Source: Deinococcales bacterium (GTDB lineage: Bacteria; Deinococcota; Deinococci; Deinococcales; JAAFIG01). From it: a DNA stretch of 64,000 nt. Position numbers and translations under genes: made by a program. The stretch covers positions 1 to 64,000 of the forward strand of contig JAAFIG010000009.1 in the NCBI GenBank assembly GCA_013298595.1, read 5' to 3'. Positions 51,576-60,993 of this stretch are shown here, in pieces. A model generated the notes under the pieces. That model saw nothing but the letters and a program-made list of their open reading frames with translations, was not told the origin of the DNA and did no database searches. How positions within the stretch are numbered: position 1 is the first letter of the stretch; every line of letters starts with the position of its first letter.

Positions 51576-51897
51576 CGCGTTGGAACTCAAAGCTCGAAGC
51601 TGCAAACTCGAGTTTTAAGACCGAATCCGAAATGATAAAATCGGTGATAAATTCGATGGTGCGCCCACTGGCAACACCTGAGGTCAGTGTGACTTCGAGT
51701 TGTTGCCCCACCAATGAAAAATACCCTCGTAAGCCTGGTTGGGCTTTGACTTTGATCGTGATTTTGCCAGCCCGAATCTCGAGTTGCTGCCAAACTTGGT
51801 GTGGTGATACCGCTTGCCATTTGCCCTCGAGTTGATGAATGACTTTAGGTTCAGGTTCAAGTGGCATTGGATTGGTTTTCGTTGGTGTATGAGTCAT
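51559..51897 (-). CDS. Hypothetical 112-aa protein, beta-rich
   Basis: No family recognised. After a Pro-rich start (MTHTPTKTNPMPLEPEPKVI) the sequence alternates polar and hydrophobic residues (LEIRAGKITIKVKAQ, SLVGQQLEVTLTSG, VLKLEFAASSFEFQ), suggesting a small beta-barrel of lipocalin type. The ATG at 51897 follows GGAGG. It lies between two minus-strand genes, about 100 bp from the next. Confidence 0.55.
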   Translation of the reverse strand: MTHTPTKTNPMPLEPEPKVIHQLEGKWQAVSPHQVWQQLEIRAGKITIKVKAQPGLRGYFSLVGQQLEVTLTSGVASGRTIEFITDFIISDSVLKLEFAASSFEFQRAATLM

Positions 51898-52103
51898 CAC
51901 AAAAGTACCTCCTAAGAATAGTGTGCCAGATGACCGTCACACGAGCGTCACATGCCTCGTCACACGACATGCCGCGCCGAAATACTACGTTCATGGCTCA
52001 TCGTAAATAAAAAAGAATCACAAAACTCTTACTTTAAGAATAGATACCAAGCGCAAGATTATAAGCCCTAGACAATTTCATCTCGAGTTTAACGGGCAAA
52101 TGA
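51898..52103. other. Gap between bshC and the 112-aa gene
   Basis: 206 bp without gene. It contains repeats of CGTCACA(C/T)G near 51930-51970, and AT-rich DNA that may carry the promoter of the 51559 gene. Nothing else is supported. Confidence 0.4.
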
Positions 52104-53654
52104 TTAAATCTCAACTTCAAACACGCCACCAGACTCGAGGGTTAAAACCTTTTCCAGTGCAACAAAACCAAATTTAAGCAGGTACTCGAGGAAGCTATTA
52201 TGGCGTTCTTGAGGTATGCCGTTGGGCAGCAAATGTTTCTCGAGCCGCGTTAAGTGGTTTTGCAAATCAATATCGGCTCGAGTTAAGGCGGCTGTTAATT
52301 TACGTGGCAATTTGTTCTCGAGTTGATACCGAATGGCACCTTGGGCACGCCAGACACTTTTACTAAACCCAGGCTCGAGGTGAACCAAATCGGCGCTTAG
52401 CCCTTCGATTTGCTGCATGACCTGTTCCAAGGTGTTGGCAATACGCTCCTTGGCTTGATGGGTTTCAAATAAGGTATTTTTCAGAGTTTCACCAGCGCCG
52501 CCTTGGAAAGCTTTCGCCGTAAAACCATATTTCTCGAGAATACGTTTGACTGGAGGTTCGATGATTGTCATACTCAGACGTGGTGACATCAATGGTTGAG
52601 GTATTTTGTGCAATTTGTACACCTCGAGCAATTGCAAATGATATGCCAATTCGCCAGGTCCAAGCACATTGACAATACTGGGAAACACAGCATCCGCCAA
52701 AATAGAACGCAACCCCGCCGCTGGTGTGATGCGGTGTGGTGCGGTGTGCAGTACTTGCTCGAGATCGGTTTTTGTATAGGTTTGATCGGCACTGAATACT
52801 TGTCCGTCGAATTTCAGTAAACGCCGCTGACCATCATCACCTGTGATAAACAAATTGGTCGCCTGTGCCGCTCGGCGTAACTGCGCGGTCAGACTATGTG
52901 ACTCGAGTTGCCCAGCCGCTTGTTCGATGGCTTGACTGGAAGCCAATGGCGACTCGAGTTCGTGTTGAATCCCTTTTACAAATAATGCTGCAATACTTGG
53001 ATAAAGCGGATCAACAATTATGAGACCGTATTTACCAAGCAATGCAAATAAAATTCTTGAGAACCATTCACTATAATTGTGCGAAGCGGCAAATGTTGTT
53101 TTGAGCATCTCGAGGATTGGTGTTTTAAACACTTCAGGTGCGTCAAAAGCAGTTAAGTGCTGGATTATCGTCTCGAGGTATTCTGGCAGTAATGGAATGG
53201 CTCCGATTGGCATACCTTTGGGTAACTCGAGGCTGATGTGGTGTTCTTGTTCAGAGCCATCCAAAAGATAGGCATGACGCACTTCGTCGGAATCATGATC
53301 TTGGCTTGCCACCCAGAAAATGGGTAATACAGGTGCATCTGGGGTAGATAAACGCTTTGCCAGTAAAATGGCATCCACTGCCTTAGAAATGGTATATGAA
53401 GCCCCTAACAGCAAACCCGCTTGTTGACCTGTCATGATGGTACGCGAAGCAGGATGGGCTAATAACTTGGCATTCTCGAGAGCGGTTTTTGGTGCGGCGA
53501 CACTTTCCAGATAAGCCACTACCGCTTGGCTCAGTGTTATACGATCTACATCTCGAGTTGTTGCCAATGCAGCCACAAAATCAGCGTGTTTTAGCCGATG
53601 CAAAGGGAGAAGTTGATGCGAACAAAAAGCCTCGAGTGCGGTCACGCGAGGCAT
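52104..53654 (-). CDS. bshC: Bacillithiol biosynthesis cysteine-adding enzyme BshC
   Basis: The 516-aa protein fits BshC, which adds cysteine to glucosaminyl-malate to give bacillithiol. Core: TIMTGQQAGLLLGASYTISKAV, LPIFWVASQDHDSDEVRHAY, a Rossmann-like region with GKYGLIIVDPLYP, and GPGELAYHLQLLEVYK. The C-terminal coiled-coil part is present. Bacillithiol is made by Deinococcus species, which fits the placement. No bshA or bshB in the window. Confidence 0.92.
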   Translation of the reverse strand: MPRVTALEAFCSHQLLPLHRLKHADFVAALATTRDVDRITLSQAVVAYLESVAAPKTALENAKLLAHPASRTIMTGQQAGLLLGASYTISKAVDAILLAKRLSTPDAPVLPIFWVASQDHDSDEVRHAYLLDGSEQEHHISLELPKGMPIGAIPLLPEYLETIIQHLTAFDAPEVFKTPILEMLKTTFAASHNYSEWFSRILFALLGKYGLIIVDPLYPSIAALFVKGIQHELESPLASSQAIEQAAGQLESHSLTAQLRRAAQATNLFITGDDGQRRLLKFDGQVFSADQTYTKTDLEQVLHTAPHRITPAAGLRSILADAVFPSIVNVLGPGELAYHLQLLEVYKLHKIPQPLMSPRLSMTIIEPPVKRILEKYGFTAKAFQGGAGETLKNTLFETHQAKERIANTLEQVMQQIEGLSADLVHLEPGFSKSVWRAQGAIRYQLENKLPRKLTAALTRADIDLQNHLTRLEKHLLPNGIPQERHNSFLEYLLKFGFVALEKVLTLESGGVFEVEI

Positions 53655-53696
53655 TCTAGGCTGAGAAGCAATGATTGGGGCGTTGCGCTGACTACC

Positions 53697-54353
53697 TTAA
53701 CGCTTTGCCAGCAGTTGCACAAATTTCTTTAAGTCATCGGCTTGGACACCATCTTTAAACGGATTAAAGGGTTTGTTGTTCTGAATTGCATCAAACATCT
53801 TTCTGACTCGAGGGTCTGGTGTGCCACCTGCTCCGCCTGGTCTACCGCCCCCAAAGAAACCACCGCCACTTGGTCGTGCGCCACCTGCTGCTCCTGCAAT
53901 TGCGGCAGGATTAGGCGGATTGGTGTTGGTGCCTTGTTGCAAACGCCGAGCCTCGGCGCGTTTACGGCGTTCCTCATCTCTGGCTAAACGGGTTTTATCC
54001 ATCCAAACGAGTTGTTTGGCACTAACGAATTTATTCTCGAGTAAATCCAAAATTTTTGTTGCATCTTTTGGTGCTAAAGCAGCGCGTTTACCTAAGTCTG
54101 CCAGAATTGGCAGACCAATCTTCACTTGGGCTTTGGTGAACGCCAAACCTTTTTCTTTGTCCACTTCTTGCATCAATGCTAGGCTTTGGCTTAAATCAAA
54201 CCAAGGCTGATACTTTTGCATTATTGCCCTCAGTTGAGGGTTGCGCCCACCAGGGGCATCGCCACCAACAGGCGGAGTTCCTTGTTGGGCTAATGCCAAA
54301 CCAACTAAGGCAAAACTCGAGACAAGCAGCAAACCAATAGTTGTACGTTTCAT
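53697..54353 (-). CDS. Exported Gly/Pro-rich protein at end of efflux operon
   Basis: The 218-aa protein has a clear signal (TTIGLLLVSSFALVGLALAQ), a helical domain (about 40-110; LGKRAALAPKDATKILDLLE), a basic helix and a flexible Gly/Pro/Arg segment (GGGFFGGGRPGG), then a short amphipathic C-terminus. No family recognised. GGAGG precedes the ATG. It follows the permease gene by about 45 bp, so it may be a periplasmic accessory of the pump or unrelated; this is inferred from position only. Confidence 0.6.
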   Translation of the reverse strand: MKRTTIGLLLVSSFALVGLALAQQGTPPVGGDAPGGRNPQLRAIMQKYQPWFDLSQSLALMQEVDKEKGLAFTKAQVKIGLPILADLGKRAALAPKDATKILDLLENKFVSAKQLVWMDKTRLARDEERRKRAEARRLQQGTNTNPPNPAAIAGAAGGARPSGGGFFGGGRPGGAGGTPDPRVRKMFDAIQNNKPFNPFKDGVQADDLKKFVQLLAKR

Positions 54354-54397
54354 AAGAGACCTCCAAAGGGAGAGGGCGAAAGGCGAAAAGCAAAAGC

Positions 54398-55684
54398 TTA
54401 CTCGTACCGTAGGGCATCAACTGGTTGTAATTTAGCAGCTCGAGATGCAGGGTAATAACCAAAGAAAATGCCAACAAAGGCAGAAAAACCAAATGCCAGT
54501 AAAATACTCGAGAGTCCAATAACTGGTGTGATATTGAGAGCAGCACCTGCCAGTAATGCAAGTGAAACGCCGAGGGCTGCACCGAGCAAGCCTCCACCAA
54601 CTGAAAGGGCAATACTTTCGACCAAAAATTGGGTCAGGATATCTCGAGGGCGTGCGCCTAGGGCTTTACGAATACCAATTTCTCGAGTGCGTTCGGTGAC
54701 AGATACCAACATGATGTTCATAATGCCAATACCACCAACCAGCAAACTAATTCCTGCTACACCACCAAGAAATAAGGTCAGAATAGTGGTCACTTGGTTG
54801 AGGCTAGATAAGGCATCGGCTTGGTTTTGGACATTAAAATCGTAATCATCAGGGATTTCTTTTTTATGTAATTTTGCCATTGCATCAATTAAATCGGTTT
54901 GTAATTGTTTAAGATCATTTTTGTCTTTACCTTGAATATAAGCACTCGAGACAGTATCGGCAGTGCTGCTTTGCCGACCTAAACGCTGCGAGTATGTGGA
55001 TAATGGCACAATAATTTGTGTGTTTGGACTGGCAAAACCAGCATCGCCTTTATCGGGCAAAATACCAACCACCGTAAACGAGACACCTTGCAACTTGAAT
55101 TTACTACCAACCTCGAGTTGTAAATCGGTAGCGACTTGAAAACCAATCACTGCCACGCGTTTACGCCCATTATTATCGGTTTCAGTAAAAAATGCACCTT
55201 TGGCAGGAATGGTATTTCTAACAATGGCATAATCTGTCCAAGAACCAATCACGGTTGCCGAAATATTATTAGCTCCTGCTTTGGCTTGGATGTTGCGTTG
55301 CACAGTTGGCGCAATCCCACCAATCCGACTCGAGAATTGTTCACGTAATGCTTTGACATCCGCCAGTGTAATAGTTTGTTGTCCACCACCACGCACCAAA
55401 CCAAAACCACCACCTCGAGCACCCGAACCACTGGAAACCGTTAACAAATTGGTGCCTAAACTCTCGAGTTGTTTTTGGATACCACTGGTTGCGCCACTGC
55501 CTAAACTGGTTAAAGCAATCACAGCTGCTACGCCAATAATCACACCTAAGGTTGTCAGAATGCTGCGAAGCGGATTGCCCAGAATGGCACGCCAAGCAAT
55601 ACGAATGGTTTGCGATAAAGGCATTCCACCACCATCACTCGAGACCAAATCTGTAATCTTGGGTTGCTCGAGGGCAAGGCTCAT
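54398..55684 (-). CDS. MacB-type ABC transporter permease
   Basis: The 428-aa permease has the MacB pattern: a first transmembrane helix (ILTTLGVIIGVAAVIALTSLG), a periplasmic domain of about 220 residues (with GGIAPTVQRN and RVAVIGFQVATDLQLEVGSKF), and three C-terminal helices with the motif VTERTREIGIRKALGARPRDIL. It works as a dimer with the ATPase in the next gene to pull substrates from the periplasm into a TolC channel. I start at the ATG at 55684 (AAAGG upstream). Confidence 0.92.
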   Translation of the reverse strand: MSLALEQPKITDLVSSDGGGMPLSQTIRIAWRAILGNPLRSILTTLGVIIGVAAVIALTSLGSGATSGIQKQLESLGTNLLTVSSGSGARGGGFGLVRGGGQQTITLADVKALREQFSSRIGGIAPTVQRNIQAKAGANNISATVIGSWTDYAIVRNTIPAKGAFFTETDNNGRKRVAVIGFQVATDLQLEVGSKFKLQGVSFTVVGILPDKGDAGFASPNTQIIVPLSTYSQRLGRQSSTADTVSSAYIQGKDKNDLKQLQTDLIDAMAKLHKKEIPDDYDFNVQNQADALSSLNQVTTILTLFLGGVAGISLLVGGIGIMNIMLVSVTERTREIGIRKALGARPRDILTQFLVESIALSVGGGLLGAALGVSLALLAGAALNITPVIGLSSILLAFGFSAFVGIFFGYYPASRAAKLQPVDALRYE

Positions 55685-55712
55685 AAGGCACCTTTGGTTT
55701 GAGGTTTTTGCA

Positions 55713-56420
55713 TCATGCCACCACCCTACGACGATCGTGGTTTTGCATATCAGATTCGAGTAAACCATCGCGTAATCGAACAATGCGCTCGCAGTGCTCA
55801 CCAATTTCAGGTTCGTGAGTCACAATAATCACAGTGCTACCCTCATTATTGAGCGCTTGGAACAAACTCATGATTTCAATACTGGTACGACTATCCAAGT
55901 TACCCGTGGGTTCATCAGCCAGTAAAATGGCTGGCTCGAGAGTTAAGGCTCTGGCAACTGCAACACGTTGCTTTTGACCACCCGAAATTTGGCTGGGCAA
56001 GTTACGCCATTTTTCGGCAATACCAACTCGCTCGAGTGCCCACATCGCTCGTTCACGGCGTTCTTTGGGTGGAATACCCGCGTAAATCATTGGGGTTTCA
56101 ACATTCTCGAGCACATTTTGCCGAGTCAGCAAGTAAAATGCCTGGAAAACAAAACCAATGTCCAGATTTCTGGCTCGAGCACGTTCATTTTCGTTAAGGG
56201 TAGTAACATCGCGTCCACGTAATTGGTATGCCCCATCACTTGGAGCATCGAGCAAACCAATGATTTGCATCAAAGTGGTTTTGCCACTGCCACTTGGTCC
56301 CATCAGTGCCACCATCTCGCCACGTTCAATGCTTAAATCCACACCTTTTAAGGCATGAAATTCTTCTTCGGCAAGTTGATAGGTTTTACGAATCCCCTGT
56401 AGCTCGAGAATAATGCTCAT
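55713..56420 (-). CDS. MacB/LolD-type ABC transporter ATPase
   Basis: The 235-aa ATPase has Walker A GPSGSGKTT (40-48), Q-loop, signature ISGGQKQRVAVARAL, Walker B ILLADEPTGNLDS and H-loop VTHEPEIGEHC. Family and operon context assign it to the MacAB or LolCDE type. The ATG overlaps the upstream stop (TAATG). Confidence 0.95.
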   Translation of the reverse strand: MSIILELQGIRKTYQLAEEEFHALKGVDLSIERGEMVALMGPSGSGKTTLMQIIGLLDAPSDGAYQLRGRDVTTLNENERARARNLDIGFVFQAFYLLTRQNVLENVETPMIYAGIPPKERRERAMWALERVGIAEKWRNLPSQISGGQKQRVAVARALTLEPAILLADEPTGNLDSRTSIEIMSLFQALNNEGSTVIIVTHEPEIGEHCERIVRLRDGLLESDMQNHDRRRVVA

Positions 56421-57715
56421 TAGGGTCCTCCTGTACCAGGTTGTGTTGTCGTTGTTGTTCGATCCTTGGTGGTGAGAACAACTTTTTGTCGGGCATCTAA
56501 ACCAGATTCAATAACAACATTGGTACCATCCTCAGCTGCAACCACCACTCGGGTCAGTTCTTCTGTACCATCGCGTTTTTGCACATTGACATAGGTTCGG
56601 TTTCGCACTGTTTGAATGGCTCGTTTGGGCAGTACAACCACATTTTGGAATTCCTGAGCAATAATTTCAACTTCTGAAGTCATGCCTGGACGCAATGTAA
56701 GATCGGCATTTTCGACAGTCACCGTGGCGTAAAACACAGCAATATTTTGCTGAATTGTGGCTTTAGGGCTAACAGCCGTGACTTTACCCATAAAGGTTTC
56801 GTTTGGCAGAGCATCCAATGTCACCTCGGCACGTTGACCAACTTTCACTTTAGCAATTTCGGTTTCGTCTACTTGCACAGGAATTTTTACACTCGAGTCC
56901 TGAATCAGGGTCAAAATACTCGCACCGCCAACACTGGCTCCAACCTGCCCAGTCACACTCGAGACCACCCCAGAAAATGGTGCGTACATTTTAATGTTGG
57001 CTAAATCTGTTTGGCTGCTGCTTAAACTCAGTTCGGCTTGGCGAATGGCTAATTCTTGATTTCGCAAATCTTGAGGATCCGAAGAACCTTTGATGTTCTG
57101 GGCACTCTGCGCGGTTTGTAAAGCAACTCGAGCCGAAGCTAAGCTGCTCTGAGCTTTCTCGAGGCTGCGCTTGGCATCATCGAGTTGATTCTGACTGGCA
57201 CCACCTGCGGCAATTAAACGCTGCATATTGGTGTATGCACTTTGTGCACTTGCCATATCGAGTTTAGCATTGCCCACTTGGGTTTGAGCACTGAGCACAC
57301 TTTGTTGCTGACTAACCCGAGCATTCACTTGATTTAAACGGGTTGTTTCAAGTTGAATCTTGGCTTTCTCGAGTTGTAACTTTGCATTTTCAACCGCTCG
57401 AGCAAAAGTGGTCGCATCGAGTTTGGCAATCACTTCGCCTTTATTAACCCGAGCACCTTCTTTAACAATAAATGCCAATGTGCCATTGACACTGGGTTTC
57501 ATATCCATACTGGTCACAGCCTCGAGTGAACCAGGTCCTGTTACTGAAACCCGAAAAGTGCTGATATCCGCTGTGGCGGTTTCGATTTTAACAATGGCTA
57601 ATTCGTTAGCTGTCGAAGATAATTTAATGATGCCACTGGCAATTAAGCCGCCACCAATGGCTGGGACAAGCAGTAATCCCCACCAGAATGGTGAAATGCG
57701 GCGTTTCTTTTTCAT
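56420..57715 (-). CDS. MacA-like periplasmic adaptor (HlyD/RND membrane fusion)
   Basis: The 431-aa adaptor has an N-terminal membrane anchor (PFWWGLLLVPAIGGGLIASG), a lipoyl half (KPSVNGTLAFIVKEGARVNKGEVIAKLD), a long coiled-coil hairpin with QNQLDDAKRSLEKAQ, the second lipoyl half (MYAPFSGVVSSVTGQVGASV) and a beta-barrel with VPVQVDETEIAKVKVGQRAEVTL and LRPGMTSEVEI. It bridges the permease and TolC. Stop/start overlaps join it to both neighbours. Confidence 0.93.
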   Translation of the reverse strand: MKKKRRISPFWWGLLLVPAIGGGLIASGIIKLSSTANELAIVKIETATADISTFRVSVTGPGSLEAVTSMDMKPSVNGTLAFIVKEGARVNKGEVIAKLDATTFARAVENAKLQLEKAKIQLETTRLNQVNARVSQQQSVLSAQTQVGNAKLDMASAQSAYTNMQRLIAAGGASQNQLDDAKRSLEKAQSSLASARVALQTAQSAQNIKGSSDPQDLRNQELAIRQAELSLSSSQTDLANIKMYAPFSGVVSSVTGQVGASVGGASILTLIQDSSVKIPVQVDETEIAKVKVGQRAEVTLDALPNETFMGKVTAVSPKATIQQNIAVFYATVTVENADLTLRPGMTSEVEIIAQEFQNVVVLPKRAIQTVRNRTYVNVQKRDGTEELTRVVVAAEDGTNVVIESGLDARQKVVLTTKDRTTTTTQPGTGGP

Positions 57716-58755
57716 TTGTCACCACCAAGTTTGGTGAGCAAACCAAGCACATCCACACCACTGGATGTTGAAACCGAAGCTAATGCACGCCAATAAGAAT
57801 CGATTGCTTGAGCTAAACTATACTGCGAACGACGATACGCCACCTCGGTTTGTTGCAAAGTCAAACGAGCAATACTACCACCCTTAAAACGCGCTTGGTC
57901 TTGCTCGAGATTACTTTTCGCATTTTCCAAATCCTTGGCACTAATGCCCACACGTTCCTTGGCGTTGCTGGCATTCCGAATTGCATCACGCAAACTGGTG
58001 ACAGCATTAGCTCGAGCCGTTTCTAAACTGCGTTTACTATTCTCGAGTTGTGCTTGATTATCACGCAAAGTATTGGGTGGGGTGTAATCATTATCGGCGA
58101 GTTTGACATTTAACTCTGATAACGCCACGCTCTGAGCGGCTTGTAAAACACTGGCAATGCGTTTTTCCAAACCAGCTTCCAGAGCTGCTGCATCTAATTT
58201 AATATCCACCTTGGCAAGCGCTTCCGCCGCTTGTAAATCCCCTGTTGCCCCTGTCACCAACTCGAGACGGTTACTCAGTACGGGAATTTGGGCTTTTGCA
58301 TCTGCCAGACTTTGTTTACTCGAGGAAACTGTGGACTCTGCCTTAGACACATCCAAAGCCGTTCCGTTACGCGCCGCCAGTTTCGCTTTTGCCACCTCGA
58401 GATTACGAATATCCAATGCCAGTTGCGTTTCGAGTACATTAATATTTTCTTGCGCTTCAAACAAATTGATATACGCCGTTAAAACATTGGAAAATACCGA
58501 GAGTTTCTGAGCCTCGAGTTGCACAGCATTCAGCACCGCTGTATTGCGAGCCTGAGTCAAAGGCACAATGAGCGTGGTTGGATCCGCTTCTTTAACCACC
58601 AAATCCGCTTGGGCATTTGCCAGCGTACCTCGAGAAGTTGCCAAATCTGCATTACGTTCCAAAGCTAATTTTGTCACACCCTCGAGATTCAACGGTGTTG
58701 CAGCAGCAAGGGCGATGGAGACAAAGGCGAGGCTGATAGTGAGTAGTTTTTTCAT
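57712..58755 (-). CDS. TolC-family outer membrane protein (short)
   Basis: The 347-aa protein has a signal peptide (LLTISLAFVSIALAA) and TolC-type helical hairpins (LYLFEAQENINVLETQLALDIRNLEVAKAKL-like periodic Ala/Leu/Gln/Glu pattern). It is about 90 residues shorter than common OMFs and lacks a visible beta-strand insertion in places, so it may be a diverged partner of the second TolC. AGGAGTCACC precedes the ATG, and its stop overlaps MacA. Confidence 0.78.
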   Translation of the reverse strand: MKKLLTISLAFVSIALAAATPLNLEGVTKLALERNADLATSRGTLANAQADLVVKEADPTTLIVPLTQARNTAVLNAVQLEAQKLSVFSNVLTAYINLFEAQENINVLETQLALDIRNLEVAKAKLAARNGTALDVSKAESTVSSSKQSLADAKAQIPVLSNRLELVTGATGDLQAAEALAKVDIKLDAAALEAGLEKRIASVLQAAQSVALSELNVKLADNDYTPPNTLRDNQAQLENSKRSLETARANAVTSLRDAIRNASNAKERVGISAKDLENAKSNLEQDQARFKGGSIARLTLQQTEVAYRRSQYSLAQAIDSYWRALASVSTSSGVDVLGLLTKLGGDK

Positions 58756-58869
58756 AGGTGACTCCTGAGGAGAAAGATATTAGGAATAAAAGCAAGTCTA
58801 AAAGAGAAAAAAATTGTAGGGCGCGAGGTGTACCTTGCTCAAATGGCTAAATGCTAAAAACATCTCGAG

Positions 58870-60180
58870 TCATATTCGCATTTCCTTTCCTAGGGCAATC
58901 TCGAGTTTTAAAGCAGCACTGATTGCAGCCATAATGGTATTCTCGAGGTCTCGTTCGGCTTGTTGAACAGCTAATTTGCTGGTCTCGAGATCGGTTTTGG
59001 TGATACTACCTGCAGTGAACCGAGTTTGCGTGGTGGTTAAATTGTTTTTGGCATTCTCGAGGGCTTTTTGACTAAGCGGAATGCGGCGAATGGCATTTTG
59101 GGTATCTATATATTTTTGGCGGATGTCCAGTTCAGCCGTTTTTTTGCTGCGTTCAAGGTTTTGTTTAGCTATCTCGAGAGCAGTTTGGGCACTGGCAACT
59201 TGAGCATCGCTACTGGGTGCAATCAGGGGCACACTGATACTGGCAGATAGGCTGATGGTTGTACCACTGCTTGAACTGGTACCTGATGGTGGTTGATACG
59301 AACCACTGACCGATAAACTACCTGTTTGTAAATTCAGTCCTGTACTGAGATTTGCACCACTATCAGAAATACCTAAGGTGACACTGCTATTTGGTAACGC
59401 TCGGTTGCGTTGCGCGATAACAACAGCATCTTCAGCATCTCGCAGTGAAAGTATAGCTTTGAGAACATCAGCACGAGTATCAAAAGATTTTTTAATCAGT
59501 GCTTCAACTGGCTCGAGTGGTAAGGTTGGTGCGCTGGTAGGGCTTGTTGGGCTGATCGTATCGGTTGTACCCAATGTATTGGCAATGGTCAATTGGGCTA
59601 ACTCGAGACTTGCATTGGCTTGCTCGGCAGTATTTTTGGCAGTCTCGAGGTTTTGTTGACTGCTGCTTAGTTGTTCAGCAGTGATTTGATTGTTGCTGCG
59701 TTGAATTTGCGCGATTTTCAATTGGTTATCGCGTAACAGTAGCGTATTTTTAGCAATTTCTAAATCGAGTTCGGCAATTCGCAGACTGTAATACTGGTTG
59801 CTGGTATTGACAATTAATGTGTTTCTCGAGTCTCGCAAATCGAGTTTGGCACGGTCAAAAGTTCGTTCCGCTCGGCGGATATCATCAAATTGACTAGCCC
59901 AAGGCAGCACGGGCAAACTGGCTGTTCCTGTAATTTTAATCGAGAAATTATTCGCACCTGTTGCGACATTGGTGTTGTTACTGGCATCTGCGCCAACATT
60001 GACCCGAATGCCCGCAGCAGCTTGGGTGCTTTCATAATTGCGTTGAGCCACTTGAAAACCAAGGTCTAAGGATTGCCACTCGAGACCATTGCGTAATTGT
60101 TTCAGGACTTCTGGTAATGTGAATGGTTTTGCTGCTAATGCTGTACTTACAAATAGTAATAGAACCAGCCTTCTTCGCAT
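58870..60180 (-). CDS. TolC-family outer membrane efflux protein
   Basis: The 436-aa protein starts MRRRLVLLLFVSTALAAKPF (signal) at the ATG at 60180. It shows two structural repeats of OEP type, with NTSNQYYSLRIAELDLEIAKN and KYIDTQNAIRRIPLSQKALEN-like helices, each with long Asn/Gln/Ala coils. Length is normal for TolC. It is the first gene of the efflux operon and lies opposite the two-component genes across 132 bp. Confidence 0.85.
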   Translation of the reverse strand: MRRRLVLLLFVSTALAAKPFTLPEVLKQLRNGLEWQSLDLGFQVAQRNYESTQAAAGIRVNVGADASNNTNVATGANNFSIKITGTASLPVLPWASQFDDIRRAERTFDRAKLDLRDSRNTLIVNTSNQYYSLRIAELDLEIAKNTLLLRDNQLKIAQIQRSNNQITAEQLSSSQQNLETAKNTAEQANASLELAQLTIANTLGTTDTISPTSPTSAPTLPLEPVEALIKKSFDTRADVLKAILSLRDAEDAVVIAQRNRALPNSSVTLGISDSGANLSTGLNLQTGSLSVSGSYQPPSGTSSSSGTTISLSASISVPLIAPSSDAQVASAQTALEIAKQNLERSKKTAELDIRQKYIDTQNAIRRIPLSQKALENAKNNLTTTQTRFTAGSITKTDLETSKLAVQQAERDLENTIMAAISAALKLEIALGKEMRI

Positions 60181-60225
60181 GTGTGTATTGTAATCCTGTT
60201 GCTCCGAAGGTTTATCGAAGCGATG

Positions 60226-60265
60226 ATGAAGGTTGTGTGAATAGGTAATTTCACACAACCTTCAT
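60226..60265. promoter_or_regulatory. Perfect 16-bp inverted repeat in divergent efflux / two-component promoter
   Basis: Arms ATGAAGGTTGTGTGAA (60226-60241) and its reverse complement (60250-60265) are separated by 8 bp. They lie midway between the tolC start (60180) and the response regulator start (60313). Outside the arms GCGATGATGAAG and CTTCTTCATCGC extend the symmetry imperfectly. This is most likely an operator controlling both directions, but it could also form a hairpin in either transcript. Confidence 0.8.
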
Positions 60266-60312
60266 AAATTCCTCGAGACTTCTTCATCGCAAAGCTCGAG
60301 AATACATGCCTG

Positions 60313-60993
60313 ATGCTATCTGCCACTGTGTTAATCGTTGAAGATGAATCCGAAATCGCTGATGTACTCGAAGCGTACTTACGCCGCGAAGGATTTAGAA
60401 CCGAACGAGCCGCTGATGGCGAACGCGCCCTCGAGTTACACCGCGTTGTCAAACCCGATTTACTTTTACTCGATATCATGTTGCCAAAAAAAGATGGTCT
60501 TGAAGTACTACGAAAAGTCCGTGCTGAAGGCAATACACCTGTTATTTTACTGACCGCTCGAGCCGAAGATATTGACAAACTGATTGGTTTAGAACTTGGC
60601 GCAGATGATTATGTGGTCAAACCGTTCAGCCCACGCGAAGTAGTGGCTCGAGTTAAAGCGGTGTTGCGCCGCGCTCGCCCAGAAGAAAAAATAGATATCC
60701 TCCGTGTCGGCAACCTCGAACTCGATATCCGTGCTGTCGAAGTTAAAGCCAAGCAAACAAGATTAGATTTAACCCTGACCGAATATCGTTTACTCGAAGC
60801 ACTGATGCGAGCTGTTGGCAGGGCTTTTACTCGCACCGAATTACTCGAGATAGCCTTACCCGATTCCGAAGCTTTAGAACGGGTTGTGGATGCACACCTC
60901 AAAAATTTGCGCCACAAACTCAGCCAAGCAGGTGTTGGTGATATGCTCGAGACAGTACGTGGTATTGGTTATAGATTAAGGCTAGAACCATGA
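60313..60993 (+). CDS. OmpR/PhoB-type response regulator
   Basis: The 226-aa protein has a receiver domain with DE acidic pair (VEDE), phospho-acceptor Asp54 (LLLLDIMLP), Thr (LLTAR) and Lys103 (VVKPF), then a winged-helix DNA-binding domain with LTLTEYRLLEALM, RTELLEIA and the C-terminal VRGIGYRL. It likely binds the divergent region before it. The stop overlaps the kinase ATG (ATGA). Confidence 0.96.
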   Translation: MLSATVLIVEDESEIADVLEAYLRREGFRTERAADGERALELHRVVKPDLLLLDIMLPKKDGLEVLRKVRAEGNTPVILLTARAEDIDKLIGLELGADDYVVKPFSPREVVARVKAVLRRARPEEKIDILRVGNLELDIRAVEVKAKQTRLDLTLTEYRLLEALMRAVGRAFTRTELLEIALPDSEALERVVDAHLKNLRHKLSQAGVGDMLETVRGIGYRLRLEP

